DNA of 64,000 bases from Panagrolaimus kolymaensis (GCA_028622995.1 JAJQJQ010000051.1:372001-436000); one strand, 5' to 3'. Shown: positions 10,074 through 22,440, counted from the stretch's first letter. Program-made: numbers and translations. The notes: generated from the letters alone by a model not told the origin.

Positions 10074-12364
10074 ATGATGTCGTCGTCTTCGTGTTTCAGC
10101 GTCTTCTTCCTGACTCTTCTCTTGATCCTTCCATCGTCTTCATGGGCTCTTCTTCGACCGAATCGACATGTTTTGGCTTCAAATGATACCGTGGTTCTTT
10201 CATCCATCAACGATCAACTTGATGTTTATCTCTCTTCCGACGATGAACCTCATTCTATTGGAAATCAACATGGTGATGATGTGTATATAGCAAGTCGTGG
10301 TGATATTGAGGTTATCCTGGATGGTGATTTTTTGACATTTGAAATTTGTACCCAAACATGCAAAAACGCAGAGTAAGTGTTTATTGTTTATTGCCTTTTA
10401 TAACTTCGTTTTCAGAGTACGTGTATCATTCGATGGAACTCCTGCTCCTGGTGCTTCAAATCCATGTTCATTTATTGCTGGTGTCGATCAAAGTGATATA
10501 TGGTTTATGCGCCAAGTAAATGGTAATTTTAATACAACAAACTTACAAATTATAAGAAGTTTCTTGCAGGATTTAGGAAAGTATCTGGATGTGGTCAAGC
10601 AACAATTCAAATCCCTAAAATGAAATTTCTAATGATTGGTCAAAACATTATTCCTTTAGAAACCGAAGGTTGTGCTCCTTCAGTTGATATCGATAAAATT
10701 ATTAAACTCAATGTTCAAACTGCTTCATCATCATGTGTTCTTATTGTGGTATGTCGCTGTTACAAATCTTCAGTTAATAATGATTTCCCTTTTTTAGAAA
10801 AATGCAAAGATCAAGCCGCCACCCTCATCTCTTTCATCTACATCCACATCTGTAGAACCATCATCAATTACAAAATCGACAGCGTCAACCGAAGAAGGTG
10901 GAATGCCTATTTATGGATGGGTACTCATCGGAGTTTTTGTTTTCCATATCTTCATTGGTCTTTGTATTCTCGTGTATGTTTTCTTGTTTTTTGGCTTCTA
11001 AAATCTTGTGATTTTTAGGATATGGTTGGTTATGAAAGAAAAATCAAAGAAGCATGGTCCTCCTGAAGGTGAATACAAAGCTGTAGCAATGGGAACAAAG
11101 AAGGTCATGATTGAAATGCCTGAATCGCCTAAAAAGAAGATTCAAAAGAAAGCATCAGTGGAAAACAACAATGGTGAACATGAAGAACCTATGAAGCCAA
11201 CAGTAGAATCGAAAATTGAACAAGTTAAAGAAGCTGCTCCTGTGAAAAAGACAATGGAAAAAGAAGAACAAGTCAAAGCTCAACAACCTGAACCTTCTGC
11301 TGAGAAGATTGCTCCTGTCATCGTCGTCAAAGCCAAAAAGATCAAAGTTCCTAAAAATCCTCATGTTCCATATCCAATGGCATTTCGATCAGAATACAAT
11401 AAAGCAAAATCTCTCAAATCTGGTACTCATTCCGTTTCTGACAAAATGGTCCTTAACAAAGAAGCTCTCATGGAATCTCATGTTGATTCACTTTCTCGTC
11501 ATGAATGTCTTGATAAAGTGTCATACGCAGAAGCTGCACAAATGAGAAAGTTAGTTTTGGAATTATTGGTAAACTAATAATAACACAATTCTTTTATAGA
11601 AATTATCATATAGTCAAAGGCAGAAAAGTTCAAGAAAGTGAAGTCAACCTCTTCCTCCTCTCCATCTCTGAAATGTATGCTGAATTGAATCGAATGATGT
11701 TTGTTTTTACATAATCCTTTTTCGTTCTAACTATTTACGTTTAGTGCTGAAGCTGAAAAGGTTCTTGTTGAATGCGGGGTTGAATTCGATGATAAGAAGC
11801 AAATCACTATGATGACAGAAATGGCTCGTGAATATCTAAGACATCGTTCAACTCCTGAAATTCATGTTTACTTTGCTTTCGGTGCGGAATACTCTCAACA
11901 TATCACATCTGATTTGGACATGATTCACAAGTTCTCACTTCCTTTGCTTATGGTCGTTGCTTTGATGCCTCGTTTTCCCGAATTCAATCGTCGAAAAGCA
12001 TGTACTTGGATTCGGTTAGCTTTATTTTTGGTTTCTTTTTATAAACTTTTCTTTATTTTTTAGTCGTCAAGCTCCGACAATTCGTAAAGAATGTCCTCTT
12101 CGTGATAGAACATCAAAACCATTTCCAATCCACATCCTCGAAAGAGCGTATTTCAAGAGTATCAAAGATTTCACGAACATTGATGGTCTTGACACTGATT
12201 CAACTTCTGGTAAAAAGCAGCCATCAAATCAATCTCAACCTAGTAATCAATCAATCGTCCTCGATCCTAAGAAAATCCCAGCTGAAGACGTCACTCAAGA
12301 AAGCAAAACAAAGAAGAAGATCAACAACAAGAAGCAACACAAAGGAAATAAGAATCCTTCCTAG
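10074..12364 (+). CDS. Gene-family copy B: type I membrane protein with variable ectodomain
   Basis: Exons 10074-10372, 10416-10522, 10570-10748, 10798-10973, 11019-11549, 11600-11698, 11745-12014 and 12064-12364 join in frame to 653 residues. A signal peptide (to about residue 25, LLLILPSSSWA) is followed by an ectodomain with six cysteines (ICTQTC, NPCSF, SGCG, GCAPS, SCVLIV), a Ser/Thr-rich stalk, a transmembrane helix near 233-258 (GWVLIGVFVFHIFIGLCILV, with a His in the membrane), a Lys/Glu/Pro-rich linker, and a conserved region of about 250 residues without a known motif (MREYLRHRS-like, HVYFAFGAEYSQ, CTWIRRQAPTIRKEC). I do not recognise the family; a cell-surface receptor or adhesion role is inference. 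The last residues NPS and the TAG come from the start of the inserted Helitron, so the normal end (NEK or similar) is lost. Confidence 0.8.
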
Positions 12365-12758
12365 TAATTTTCATTGTGCGTTTTTTCGTTATTTCGTCAC
12401 CTGGAAATCGATCATGGGAAAATTGAAAATAAAATGAAAAAATTAACATAAATGTGAAGGAAAGCAAGATTTTCATTCACAAGTGCCATGGAATGATTTA
12501 TGCTAATTTTGCATACTTGAAAAGTCAATAAAAGACGAGCATGACAGAGAAAAAACTTCAGATAAATTTTGCAAGCTTGCTCGCAAACGGTGACCTTTAA
12601 CGCTCTCTCTTAAAGCTCATACGCAAAACCTGATTTTGCTGCTATCAAACAAATTTTGCTTTGTAGTGTACCATTGGAAACTTTGGCTATCACATCAGGC
12701 TAAGTGGTTTCGACTGCTTTTCTGGCCGTTCTCTTCTGGGCAACTGGAACGTCGAACC

Positions 12759-12999
12759 TTTTAAAGGACGACTACACTTTCTGTTTTTTTCAAATTGTTT
12801 CAAACGAACCGCGGTTCTGTCCCCAAGTGGTAAAGTGCTTTGAACATCGAAAAACCGTAATGCTACAGTAATTTGGAAGTGAGATATTACTGTAGCATTA
12901 CGGTTTTTCGATGTTCAAAGCACTTTACCACTTGGGGACAGAACCGCGGTTCGTTTGAAACAATTTGAAAAAAACAGAAAGTGTAGTCGTCCTTTAAAA
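12759..12999. repeat. Foldback (palindromic) element, arms 114 bp
   Basis: Bases 12759-12872 are an almost perfect reverse complement of 12886-12999, with a 13-base loop (TTGGAAGTGAGAT). The arms include GAACCGCGGTTC, itself a palindrome. It lies upstream of the Helitron gene and is probably a MITE-type insertion. Confidence 0.9.
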
Positions 13000-15156
13000 A
13001 CCGAGAACACCTTCGTTCATTATTTATTTTTTTTTAATATTTTTAATAATTAATATTTTTTATTTTTAGCTTTTAATATCATTTTTTTAACTTACTATTA
13101 TTTAATAAAATGGGTAGGAAACCTATTAAAAGAACCGCTTCGCAAGAAGTTATTCATCAAGCAGATCTAAAAAGAAAAAAGGCTGATCGTGATAAAGAGA
13201 GAAAATCAAATATCCCCAATCAACAAAAACAAAATAAAAATAATGAAGCACGTAGTAGGATGCAAACTAAAAATGCAAATTTAACTCCATTAGAGAGAAG
13301 CCAAAAAAATTTAAAGGCTAAAAATACAATGCAAAAAAGAAGATCCAATTTATCTGACGCTGACAAAGCTATTGAAAATGAAAATGCACGCAGTCGTATG
13401 CAAATAATAAATGCAAATTTAACAGATGCAGGAATATCTAACAGAAATGAACAAGTCAAAAAATCGATGCAACAAAGAAGATCCACTTTATCAGAAGCTG
13501 AAAAAGATTTTGAAACCAATAACTTACGTAGTCGCATGCAAAATAAGCGTCGACCAAAAAACCAAATAACAGCAGGAGGTAAAGAAATTGATGACACTAC
13601 TCAACAACATTATCTTGGCCCGATGAATTTGGAATGTACCCATTGTGGCTCTAAGCATTTTGAAAGTGAAAAAGTTAGTAATAAAGGTTTATCATTCAGC
13701 TTATGTTGTCAACATGGCAGTAGCTTAAGCTTATCAGCTGAACTTCCATATCCTGAAGAACTTAAAAAACTATTTGATATTCGTGAATTCAGAGATAATA
13801 TAAGATATTACAATAGTGCACATGCTTTTGCTTCATTTAATGCAGATATTGTAAAATTTGGAATTAACCGTCCGGGGCCGTATTCGTTCGTTGTTCAAGG
13901 CCAAGTTTATAATCAAATAAACACAGCACTAAGAAATGCAGAAAACGAAACCCAATCATATGGGCAATTATATTTTACTGATCCACTCGAAGCTGCAGAA
14001 ACGCGTATGCAAACATTTTCAAAACTCAAACCTGAAATTACTAAAATTTTGTCGCTTACTTTGAGCCAAATAAATTGTCATGCCCAAGCTTTTAAAATGA
14101 TGTTTGAGCAATATGAAATACAACAAACTTTAGCAGCACAAAATGGAATAGCGCCTTTAAATTTATCAATGCATTTTAGCTTAAAAAAGGGAGTCGATCC
14201 TCGCCGTTTTAATTTGCAAACATCCAATGAAGTTGCTGCAGTTTTTGCTACAACCGATGATGGCGAAATTCCTGATTCATATGTCACAATTTATGACAAA
14301 GAAGGTCGTCATTTAAAAACTGTTAATGCATTGGATAAAAATGTTGAACCATGGCTTTATCCTATTTTCTTCCCTCACGGTCAACCAATATGGCATCATG
14401 AAATGAAAAAACTTTTTAGTAAAAAAAATGAAGGTTTAACACGCGGTGCATACGCTAAATTTAAAATATCTATCCGTGATGGTGAATTTAATGCTATTTT
14501 ACATGGCGGCAGGCTTTTTCAACAATGGTTAGTCGATACTGCTTTAAAAATTATAAAGGAACGAGTTGAATATCTTCGTAAAAATCAAAATAAAATATAT
14601 CGGGATAGTTATACCAACATTGATGCATTCATGAAAAAACACCAAATTGATAATAATGCAAGTTCCATCGGCGCTAAAATTATTTTGCCCTCGACTCATA
14701 CAGGATCTCCACGATACATGGAACAAGTTTATCAAGATGCAATGGCCATTGTTCGTCGACTTGGAAAACCCGATTTATTTGTAACAATGACTTGCAATCC
14801 TAACTGGCCTGAAATCGTAGAAAATCTTGGCACTTCTTCAGTTTCTCCACCCTACTTTTTCACTTTTTTTCATTTTTCCCTTATTTTACAGGGGGGACCA
14901 AGGGAATTTCCTACTTTAACAGGGGAGACCAAAGGAATTTTTTTTGAATTTCCACAAAAGCTAAAGGTTTTTTTATAACCTTTAAACTTGCATTTCTAAA
15001 TGAATCATCGAGATGCGCATCTGTCAGTTTGAGCTTTTTCAAATATCATTGAAAGGGAGCGCTATTTTTGTTTATAGTCTTTCTTTTTTTTTGGTTATTT
15101 AAACATAAAAAACAAGATAGTCTGGAGTTTATTTTTATCATTTATTTGTTCTCGTC

Positions 15157-16184
15157 ATGGTTTTTTTTTCTGTTTTGAATGATTTAAAATTGTTCCGCCA
15201 TCGTGATATTATTAAACTCCAATTAGCTGATGAAGAAGAAGTCGTAAAATGCTTTCAAGAATTGGGTATTATTCCTGATAAAAAGATTTGTGTGTGTTCT
15301 GGAGAAATGCGATTACAGAAGCGTTCCAACAAACCTGATGTTTGGAGATGCCGCACCACTTCATGTCGTAAAGAAGTTTCTTTTTTAAAAGATACATTTT
15401 TTAGTGGTACACATTTGAAGCTGATTGAGGTTAATTAGAGACTTCTTAGAATTTTATTTATTTTTATTTTAAGGTTTTTGAAATTGTCTATTGGTGGAGT
15501 CGTGAAATAGTTCAATATAAAAATATTCGTTGGGAAATGGGTCGAGATGAAAGTAATCTTGGTGATGCTACAATTTGTGATTGGCTTCAATTCTGTCGCG
15601 ATGTTTGTGTTGATCATTATGTTGCCCATCCTAAAGTTATTGGTGGACCCGGAGTGGTAGTTGAAATTGACGAAACCGTCATTTCTAAACGGAAATATAA
15701 TAAAGGTTAGTTGTATCCATCAAAGCGTTTATTAGGTTTATGTTTTTCAGGACGAATCATTACTGAACAAGTATGGATTTTTGGAGGTATTGAACGTGAA
15801 AATCCTTCTAATTGCTTTATGGAAATTGTTCCTCTTCGAAACGCTGATACCCTTCTTCCTATCATTCAATCTCGAATTGCTCCAGGGTCCATAATAATCA
15901 GTGATTTGTGGCGTGCATACTTTCGCATTGATCAACTTCCACAAGGCTATACTCATTTAACCGTTAACCATTCAGAAAATTTTATTAATCCCGAAAATGG
16001 TGCTTACACCCAAGGAATAGAAAGCAGCTGGCAAAAGTTTAAAGCTGCTCACAAAACCCGATATGGAACCCATAGATCTTCATTGGCAGATTACATCGTT
16101 GAACATTGTTGGAGAAAAGAATTTGCAATTAATAATTTAGGTTTTTTTCATTTTTGGCAACAGGTTATCCAACAGTACTCATGA
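15157..16184 (+). CDS. Merlin transposase (ISXO2/IS1016-type DDE)
   Basis: Three exons, 15157-15429, 15474-15705 and 15751-16184, join to 312 residues with the stop at 16182-16184. The N-terminal part has a zinc-ribbon-like pattern (CVCSGEM...WRCRTTSCRK), as in ISXO2-like transposases. The catalytic core shows VVEIDETVISKRKY (first Asp), IISDLWRAY (second Asp), and VNHSENF followed by GAYTQGIESSWQKFK (third acidic residue in the IES motif). The expected order and spacing are present and nothing is broken, so the enzyme may be active. It would act on the 115-bp terminal repeats around it. Both introns are short (44-45 nt) with GT-AG ends, so the element is adapted to this host's splicing. Confidence 0.92.
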
Positions 16185-16274
16185 ATAAATCTATTCTTTT
16201 TTGTGAATAAATAATTAGTTATTATATTTTTTTTGGATTTCAATATATTCAAGTTTGAAACAAAGGTCTTTGAA

Positions 16275-16341
16275 GCTTCTATAGTCGAGTGGTTAGTACC
16301 ATTGACTGTGAGAAAGTCGAAAGTTCGACTCCCTCTTGAAG
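16275..16341 (+). ncRNA. tRNA-like sequence inside the Merlin element
   Basis: An A-box match (TAGTCGAGTGG, 16282-16292) and a B-box match (GTTCGACTC, 16323-16331) lie at tRNA-like spacing. A 5-bp stem (TGACT/AGTCG) closes a 7-base loop GTGAGAA, where an anticodon would read GAG. The acceptor and T stems pair poorly, so this is not a functional tRNA; a relic or an RNA polymerase III promoter is more likely. A run of A residues follows, then the terminal repeat. The deleted relative at 26770-27284 carries the same feature at the same place. Confidence 0.5.
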
Positions 16342-16755
16342 AAAAAAAATTCCTTTGGTCTCCCCTGTTAAAGTAGGAAATTCCCTTGGTCCCCCCTGTA
16401 AAATAAGGGAAAAATGAAAAAAAGTGAAAAAGTAGGGTGGAGAAACTGAAGAAGTTCCAAAATCTTTTCCCTGGACAAACACCTGCTGATCGACCAGATT
16501 TGATTGCAAGAGTATTCAAACAAAAGTTGAACTTCGTCGTTGATTTGATTGAGAAAAAAGGCTATTTTGGTGAATGCAAAGCATATGTCTATACCATTGA
16601 ATTCCAAAAAAGAGGGCTTCCCCATGCGCATTTATTGGTAACATTGGAAGGTGACTATAAAATGCGAACTGCTGAAGTAATCGATCGCTATATAAGTGCC
16701 CAGTTACCAGATCAAGAAAAATATCCAAACTTATTTAATTTAGTTTCAACTCATA

Positions 16756-16968
16756 TAAAGCGTCGAAATATAAAAAGTTTTTGCCAAGTTCAAAATTTTT
16801 CAAAACACCCTGTTTTTTTGTAAATTTTACAAAAAATGCACTGCTCTTTTTGTAAATGCCCCGCAAGTTTACAAAAAGAGCAGTGCATTTTTTGTAAAAT
16901 TTACAAAAAAACAGGGTGTCTGGAAAAATTTTGAACTTGGCAAAAACTTTTTATATTTCGACGCTTTA
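16756..16968. mobile_element. Palindromic MITE, 213 bp, TA target duplication
   Basis: Almost the whole element is an inverted repeat, with arms beginning TAAAGCGTCGAAATATAAAA and a short centre near 16860. It is flanked by TA on both sides (16754-16755, 16969-16970). Removing it with one TA restores the Helitron reading frame (STH followed by MIHGPCG). A related element lies at 52199-52368. Confidence 0.88.
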
Positions 16969-19513
16969 TATGATTCATGGTCCCTGCGGTTTTCGATGTG
17001 AAAAAAATGGTGAATGTTCTAAAGGTTTTCCAAAAAATTTCCAAGAAAAAACAACTCTTGATGAAGACGCTTACCCTACTTATGCAAGACCAGATAATGA
17101 CCGAGAAATAATAAAAAGTTCAGGATTTGTTGCAGACAACCAATATGTTGTTCCACATTGCCCAAACTTATTACTATTAATGAATTGCCATATTAATGTT
17201 GAAGTTGTATCTTCTATTAAAGCTGTAAAATACCTTTATAAATACATTTTCAAAGGCCATGATTCTGCAGCCGTTAAAATTGTTGATGGCGTTGTACAAT
17301 ACGACGAATGTGAATCATTTTTGAACAGTCGTTACATGGGAGCAGCCGAAGCAGCCTGGAGAATTTTTAAATTTGAATTGCATGGTAAGAGTCACTCTAT
17401 AACAAGGCTTCCTCTGCACTTGCCAAATGAACAAAGTGTTAATTTTATAGATGCGGATAACATTGACGGAATACAAGCAGCTTTGGATAAAAAAACTATG
17501 TTAATGGACTATTTTGAATTAAATAAACGTGACCCTAAATCTAAAAACTATTTTTATGGAGAAATACCCGAACATTTCACTTGGGGTAAAAATAAACAAA
17601 CAAATAAATTTCAATGGAACACACGCAAAGGAGCTTTTAATAATCTCGGCAGAATGTATACTGTAAGTCCAACGAATCAAGAACTTTTCCATCTTCGAAT
17701 TCTTTTAAACCATGTTAAAGGTGCCACAAGTTTTGATGAACTAAAAACTGTGGATGGACAGATTTGCCAAACTTTTACAGAAGCTTGCTTGGAATTGGGT
17801 TTGGTCGAAGACGATAAAGAATGGTATCGTGTACTTGCAGAAGCCCGAGTTTCTTTGTTACCATATCAAATGCGTTCATTATTTATCAGACTTTTAATTC
17901 ATTGCTCACCTTTAGCTCCACAAGATCTTTGGGAAGAGTTTAAAGAGGACATGGCTGAAGACTTCGCAATATCAATGCCAATGGAAATTGCTATCCAAAA
18001 AGCTTATCGAGAGATTGCCAGATTATTAGAAAATGAAGATAAATCATTAGCTAATTTCCCAACAATGAACCAAATTCTTACTTTTGACGAAGAATATGAC
18101 CGCTATGATTCCTCATTTGATAAAGAGATCGGCGAACAAATGTTGGCTACAATGAACGACAAACAAAAAGAAATCGTCAAAAAAGTTTTAAATGCAAGCG
18201 AAAACCCAAATGAAACCTCACAAAAACTTTATTATCTTGATGGCCCAGGAGGATCTGGAAAAACTTATGGTTATAAAGCATTGTGGCATCTGTTGCGAGT
18301 CAAAGGTAAAAAAGTTCAAACCATGGCTTTTACAGGCATTGCCGCAATATTATTACCAGGTGGAAAAACTATCCATAAAACAATTGGATTACCGGTTCCG
18401 CTCTATTCTGACTCAAATTCAATTTTAACTCCAAAAACAAAACAAGCAGAAAACTTAAAAAATACACACGTTTTCATTTGTGATGAGACACCAATGGCTC
18501 CACGATACGCTTTTGAAATTATGGATCGTACTTTGCGCGATTTAACTAAAGTTGATGAACCATTTGGTGGTAAAATTGTAATACTCGGAGGTGATTTCCG
18601 TCAGTTATTACCTGTTCGAAAAAATGGAACACGCTCTGAATGTGTAAATCTATCAATTAAATTCAGCGACCTATGGAAAAATTTTGAACAATTTAAATTA
18701 GACCAAAACATGCGTGCTGATGCCGAGGAAACGAAATTTGCAAAATATTTATTGGAAATAGGAGAAGGTAAAATTAACGATGAAAATGACAATTTTGAAA
18801 TTCCTACCGATTTTATAACTGAAAATGATTTAGTAGAAGAAGTTTATGGAACTTTAATTAGACAAAATCGTTTCAACGATGTTTCAAATTCAGCTATTCT
18901 TTCAGCAAGAAATGCAGATGTTGACGAATTAAACAATGAAGTAGTTGCAATGTTACCTGCAGAAGGTGAAAAAATATATAGTAGCATCGATTCGGCAATT
19001 GAAGGTGAAGCATTACAAGAATTACTTACTCAAGAATATTTAAACAGTCTAAACCCTCCATCATTACCTCCTCATGAATTGCGTTTGCGAAAAAATACTG
19101 TTGTTATGCTCATTCGAAATCTTAGCCAAACCGAATGTTTATGCAATGGAACAAGACTTTTAGTGATTGGTTTAATGAACAATTCATTACAATGCAAAAT
19201 TCTAACTGGCGATAAAAAAGGAGATGTTGTTATGTTACATCGTATACTTCTTTATAACGAAGAAAACTATCCCTTTACATTAGCTCGAAGACAATTTCCC
19301 GTTAAAATAGCATTTGCCATGACAATAAACAAAAGCCAAGGGCAGACATTTGAAATCGTTGGAATTGATCTAAGAAAAGACGTATTTAACCACGGTCAAA
19401 TGTATGTTGCATGTTCACGAATAAAACGTTGGTCAGCATTAAAAATATATTTAGGACAACAGCGGCTTGATAATAAAGTAAAAAATTATGTTTATAAAGA
19501 AATCATCGACTAA

Positions 19514-19790
19514 TGTATGTAATAATTTAACCTTACTTTGACAAAAACTATAGTAATTCTAACGCTTTCAAATTTTTAACAATAAACCTTTCGTCGAAAT
19601 CGCCTTCGGGCGGCCCCAGCTGCGGGGTGATGCAGCTTTTTAATGTTCTTTTCTAATTATCAAAAGTTAGTTTATTTTAATATTTTCAAAACTAATAAGA
19701 TTTTTCAGAATCCAACCTTCAATATAAATATAATCAAATAATAAAAATCAAAAAAAAAATCAAAAAAAAATTACAACCTCATCGTGGTCG
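19514..19790. other. Helitron spacer after the RepHel gene, with GC-rich hairpins
   Basis: Mostly AT-rich. At 19600-19640 two GC-rich hairpins stand out: CGCC-TTCG-GGCG and CCCC-AGCTG-CGGGG, followed by T residues. They resemble the hairpins found at Helitron 3' ends, but no CTAG or similar terminus follows. Confidence 0.4.
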
Positions 19791-22210
19791 AATATGGTAA
19801 AATGCTTATAAAACTACATCAAATTATAATGTATTCGAACAACTCAATAACTATGGTGATTCTTTTTCTTCGTGAATAGTCGATAACATTCTCATTTTAG
19901 CTTAAACTCAACAACTGTTTCAACGTGGTCGAATTTCATCAAATGCTACAAGAACTTCATCAGATAACAAAGTGGTTAAATTCAGTAACTATACGGTAAT
20001 TCTTTTTTTTGGATTTGTTATAAGCGTCAGCATTTTAGCTCAATCTCAACAACTCTTATCAACGTGGTCGAAATCACTCAAATCCTTATAAAACTCCATC
20101 AAATTACAATGTGGTCAAATTCAATAACTATGGTGAATTGTTTTTTGTTTGATCTGTTATAAACGTCCGCATTTTAGCTCAATCTCAACAACTCTTATCA
20201 ACGTGGTCGAAATCACTCAAATCCTTATAAAACTCCATCAAATTACAATGTGGTCAAATTCAATAACTATGGTGAATTGTTTTTTGTTTGATCTGTTATA
20301 AACGTCCGCATTTTAGCTCAATCTTAACAACGCTTTTCAACATGGCCGAATATTGTGGAATCCTTATAAAACTCCATCAAATTACAATGTGGTCAAATTC
20401 AATAACTATGGTGAATTGTTTTTTGTTTGATCTGTTATAAACGTCCGCATTTTAGCTCAATCTTAACAACGCTTTTCAACATGGCCGAATATTGTGGAAT
20501 CCTTATAAAACTCCATCAAATTACAATGTGGTCAAATTCAATAACTATGGTGAATTGTTTTTTGTTTGATCTGTTATAAACGTCCGCATTTTAGCTCAAT
20601 CTTAACAACGCTTTTCAACATGGCCGAATATTGTGGAATCCTTATAAAACTCCATCAAATTACAATGTGGTCAAATTCAATAACTATGGTGAATTGTTTT
20701 TTGTTTGATTTGTTATAAACGTCCGCATTTTAGCTCAATCTCAACAACTCTTATCAACGTGGTCGAAATCACTCAAATCCTTATAAAACTCCATCAAATT
20801 ACAATGTGGTCAAATTCAATAACTATGGTGAATTGTTTTTTGTTTGATCTGTTATAAACGTCCGCATTTTAGCTCAATCTTAACAACGCTTTTCAACATG
20901 GCCGAATATTGTGGAATCCTTATAAAACTCCATCAAATTACAATGTGGTCAAATTCAATAACTATGGTGAATTGTTTTTTGTTTGATCTGTTATAAACGT
21001 CCGCATTTTAGCTCAATCTTAACAACGCTTTTCAACATGGCCGAATATTGTGGAATCCTTATAAAACTCCATCAAATTACAATGTGGTCAAATTCAATAA
21101 CTATGGTGAATTGTTTTTTGTTTGATTTGTTATAAACGTCCGCATTTTAGCTCAATCTCAACAACTCTTATCAACGTGGTCGAAATCACTCAAATCCTTA
21201 TAAAACTCCATCAAATTACAATGTGGTCAAATTCAATAACTATGGTGAATTGTTTTTTGTTTGATCTGTTATAAACGTCCGCATTTTAGCTCAATCTTAA
21301 CAACGCTTTTCAACATGGCCGAATATTGTGGAATCCTTATAAAACTCCATCAAATTACAATGTGGTCAAATTCAATAACTATGGTGAATTGTTTTTTGTT
21401 TGATCTGTTATAAACGTCCGCATTTTAGCTCAATCTTAACAACGCTTTTCAACATGGCCGAATATTGTGGAATCCTTATAAAACTCCATCAAATTACAAT
21501 GTGGTCAAATTCAATAACTATGGTGAATTGTTTTTTGTTTGATCTGTTATAAACGTCCGCATTTTAGCTCAATCTTAACAACGCTTTTCAACATGGCCGA
21601 ATATTGTGGAATCCTTATAAAACTCCATCAAATTACAATGTGGTCAAATTCAATAACTATGGTGAATTGTTTTTTGTTTGATCTGTTATAAACGTCCGCA
21701 TTTTAGCTCAATCTTAACAACGCTTTTCAACATGGCCGAATATTGTGGAATCCTTATAAAACTCCATCAAATTACAATGTGGTCAAATTCAATAACTATG
21801 GTGAATTGTTTTTTGTTTGATTTGTTATAAACGTCCGCATTTTAGCTCAATCTCAACAACTCTTATCAACGTGGTCGAAATCACTCAAATCCTTATAAAA
21901 CTCCATCAAATTACAATGTGGTCAAATTCAATAACTATGGTGAATTGTTTTTTGTTTGATCTGTTATAAACGTCCGCATTTTAGCTCAATCTTAACAACG
22001 CTTTTCAACATGGCCGAATATTGTGGAATCCTTATAAAACTCCATCAAATTACAATGTGGTCAAATTCAATAACTATGGTGAATTGTTTTTTGTTTGATT
22101 TGTTATAAACGTCCGCATTTTAGCTCAATTTCAACAACACATTTCAACGTGGTCGAACTTTATGAAATGGCTTATAAAGCTTTATAAAATTACTACGTGG
22201 TCGAATTCAG
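19791..22210. repeat. Minisatellite of 139-bp units inside the Helitron
   Basis: The landmark AACTATGGTGAATTG recurs exactly every 139 bp from 20126 to 22072 (15 near-identical units), with two to three degenerate units on each side. Two unit types alternate: type 1 has CAACTCTTATCAACGTGGTC, type 2 has CAACGCTTTTCAACATGGCC. The order from 20031 is 1,1,2,2,2,1,2,2,1,2,2,2,2,1,2 and then a degenerate unit. Units of the same type are practically identical, which points to recent unequal exchange. No reading frame is maintained. Confidence 0.93.
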
Positions 22211-22406
22211 TTATTATGGTGTTGTTTTGAATCATCTTTAAACAATTGAAAAAAATCTTTGAAAACTTCATTCATATGCCTAATATTCACATTGATTTTC
22301 CGTTAGAACTACAAGACTTTTTTCAATTTTTTTTTGTATATTTTCTATTATTTATTGTTTGTAAAATGTTGTGTTAAAATATAATAAAAATCATTCAAAA
22401 AAACAT

Positions 22407-22440
22407 GTTGCCGGCGGCCCGAAGGGCCGCGTAGCGCCTA
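22407..22440 (+). other. Helitron 3' terminal hairpin and CTAG end
   Basis: GCCGGCGGCCCGAAGGGCCG forms a hairpin (GCGGCCC/GGGCCGC, loop GAA), followed within 11 bases by CTAG and then T. Helitrons typically have a short hairpin about ten bases before a CTRR terminus, and this fits. Confidence 0.8.

Larger units (their letters stand above)
14829..16458 (+). mobile_element. Merlin-superfamily DNA transposon, 1,630 bp, apparently complete
   Basis: Terminal inverted repeats of about 115 bp begin GGCACTTCTTCAGTTTCTCC on the left and, on the opposite strand, GGAACTTCTTCAGTTTCTCC on the right, and run through CAGGGGGGACCAAGGG. The 8-bp duplication AAAATCTT flanks the element (14821-14828 and 16459-16466), as is usual for Merlin. 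It carries a complete transposase and a tRNA-like sequence between the transposase stop and the right repeat. Inserted inside the Helitron Rep domain. Confidence 0.93.
13110..19513 (+). pseudogene. Helitron RepHel gene (HUH replication initiator plus Pif1-type helicase), split by two insertions
   Basis: The single-exon gene is open in three blocks: 13110-14828, 16467-16755 and 16971-19513. Dropping the Merlin element, the MITE and one copy of each target duplication keeps one frame of 1,516 residues without stops, so the breaks are recent. The N-terminus has about four imperfect repeats built on RSRMQxxNANLT and MQxRRSxLS. The Helitron Rep region has MTCNPNWPEI before the first break, the HUH motif RGLPHAHLL near 624, and two tyrosines in YLYKYIFKG near 756. 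The helicase has Walker A GPGGSGKT near 1093, Walker B FICDETPMAP, and NKSQGQTF and YVACSR motifs near the end. RepHel cuts and copies the Helitron by a rolling-circle-like mechanism. Both insertions fall in the Rep part, so the enzyme is inactive as it stands. Confidence 0.9.
12355..22440 (+). mobile_element. Autonomous-type Helitron, 10.1 kb, with nested insertions
   Basis: The element starts with TC at 12355 (TCCTTCCTAGTAATTTTCAT) directly after A, and ends with CTAG at 22437-22440 directly before T, as expected for insertion between A and T without duplication. A GC-rich hairpin (GCGGCCC GAA GGGCCGC) lies just before the end. The left flank is the last exon of copy B; the right flank (AATGATCATGTTTTAT onward) is the continuation seen after copy C, which fixes both ends. 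It contains a RepHel gene, a 114-bp foldback, a Merlin transposon, a palindromic MITE and a 2.1-kb minisatellite. Confidence 0.88.

Noticed and set aside
16275..16341. Functional tRNA gene with anticodon GAG
   Set aside because: The anticodon arm folds, but the acceptor and T stems do not pair well; kept only as tRNA-like.
16148..16728. Minus-strand open frames across the Merlin right end
   Set aside because: They cross the terminal repeat and the Helitron junction, so they are chance readings of composite DNA.
19791..22210. CRISPR-like array
   Set aside because: The 139-bp units are directly adjacent with no unique spacers, and the host is a eukaryote; it is a minisatellite.
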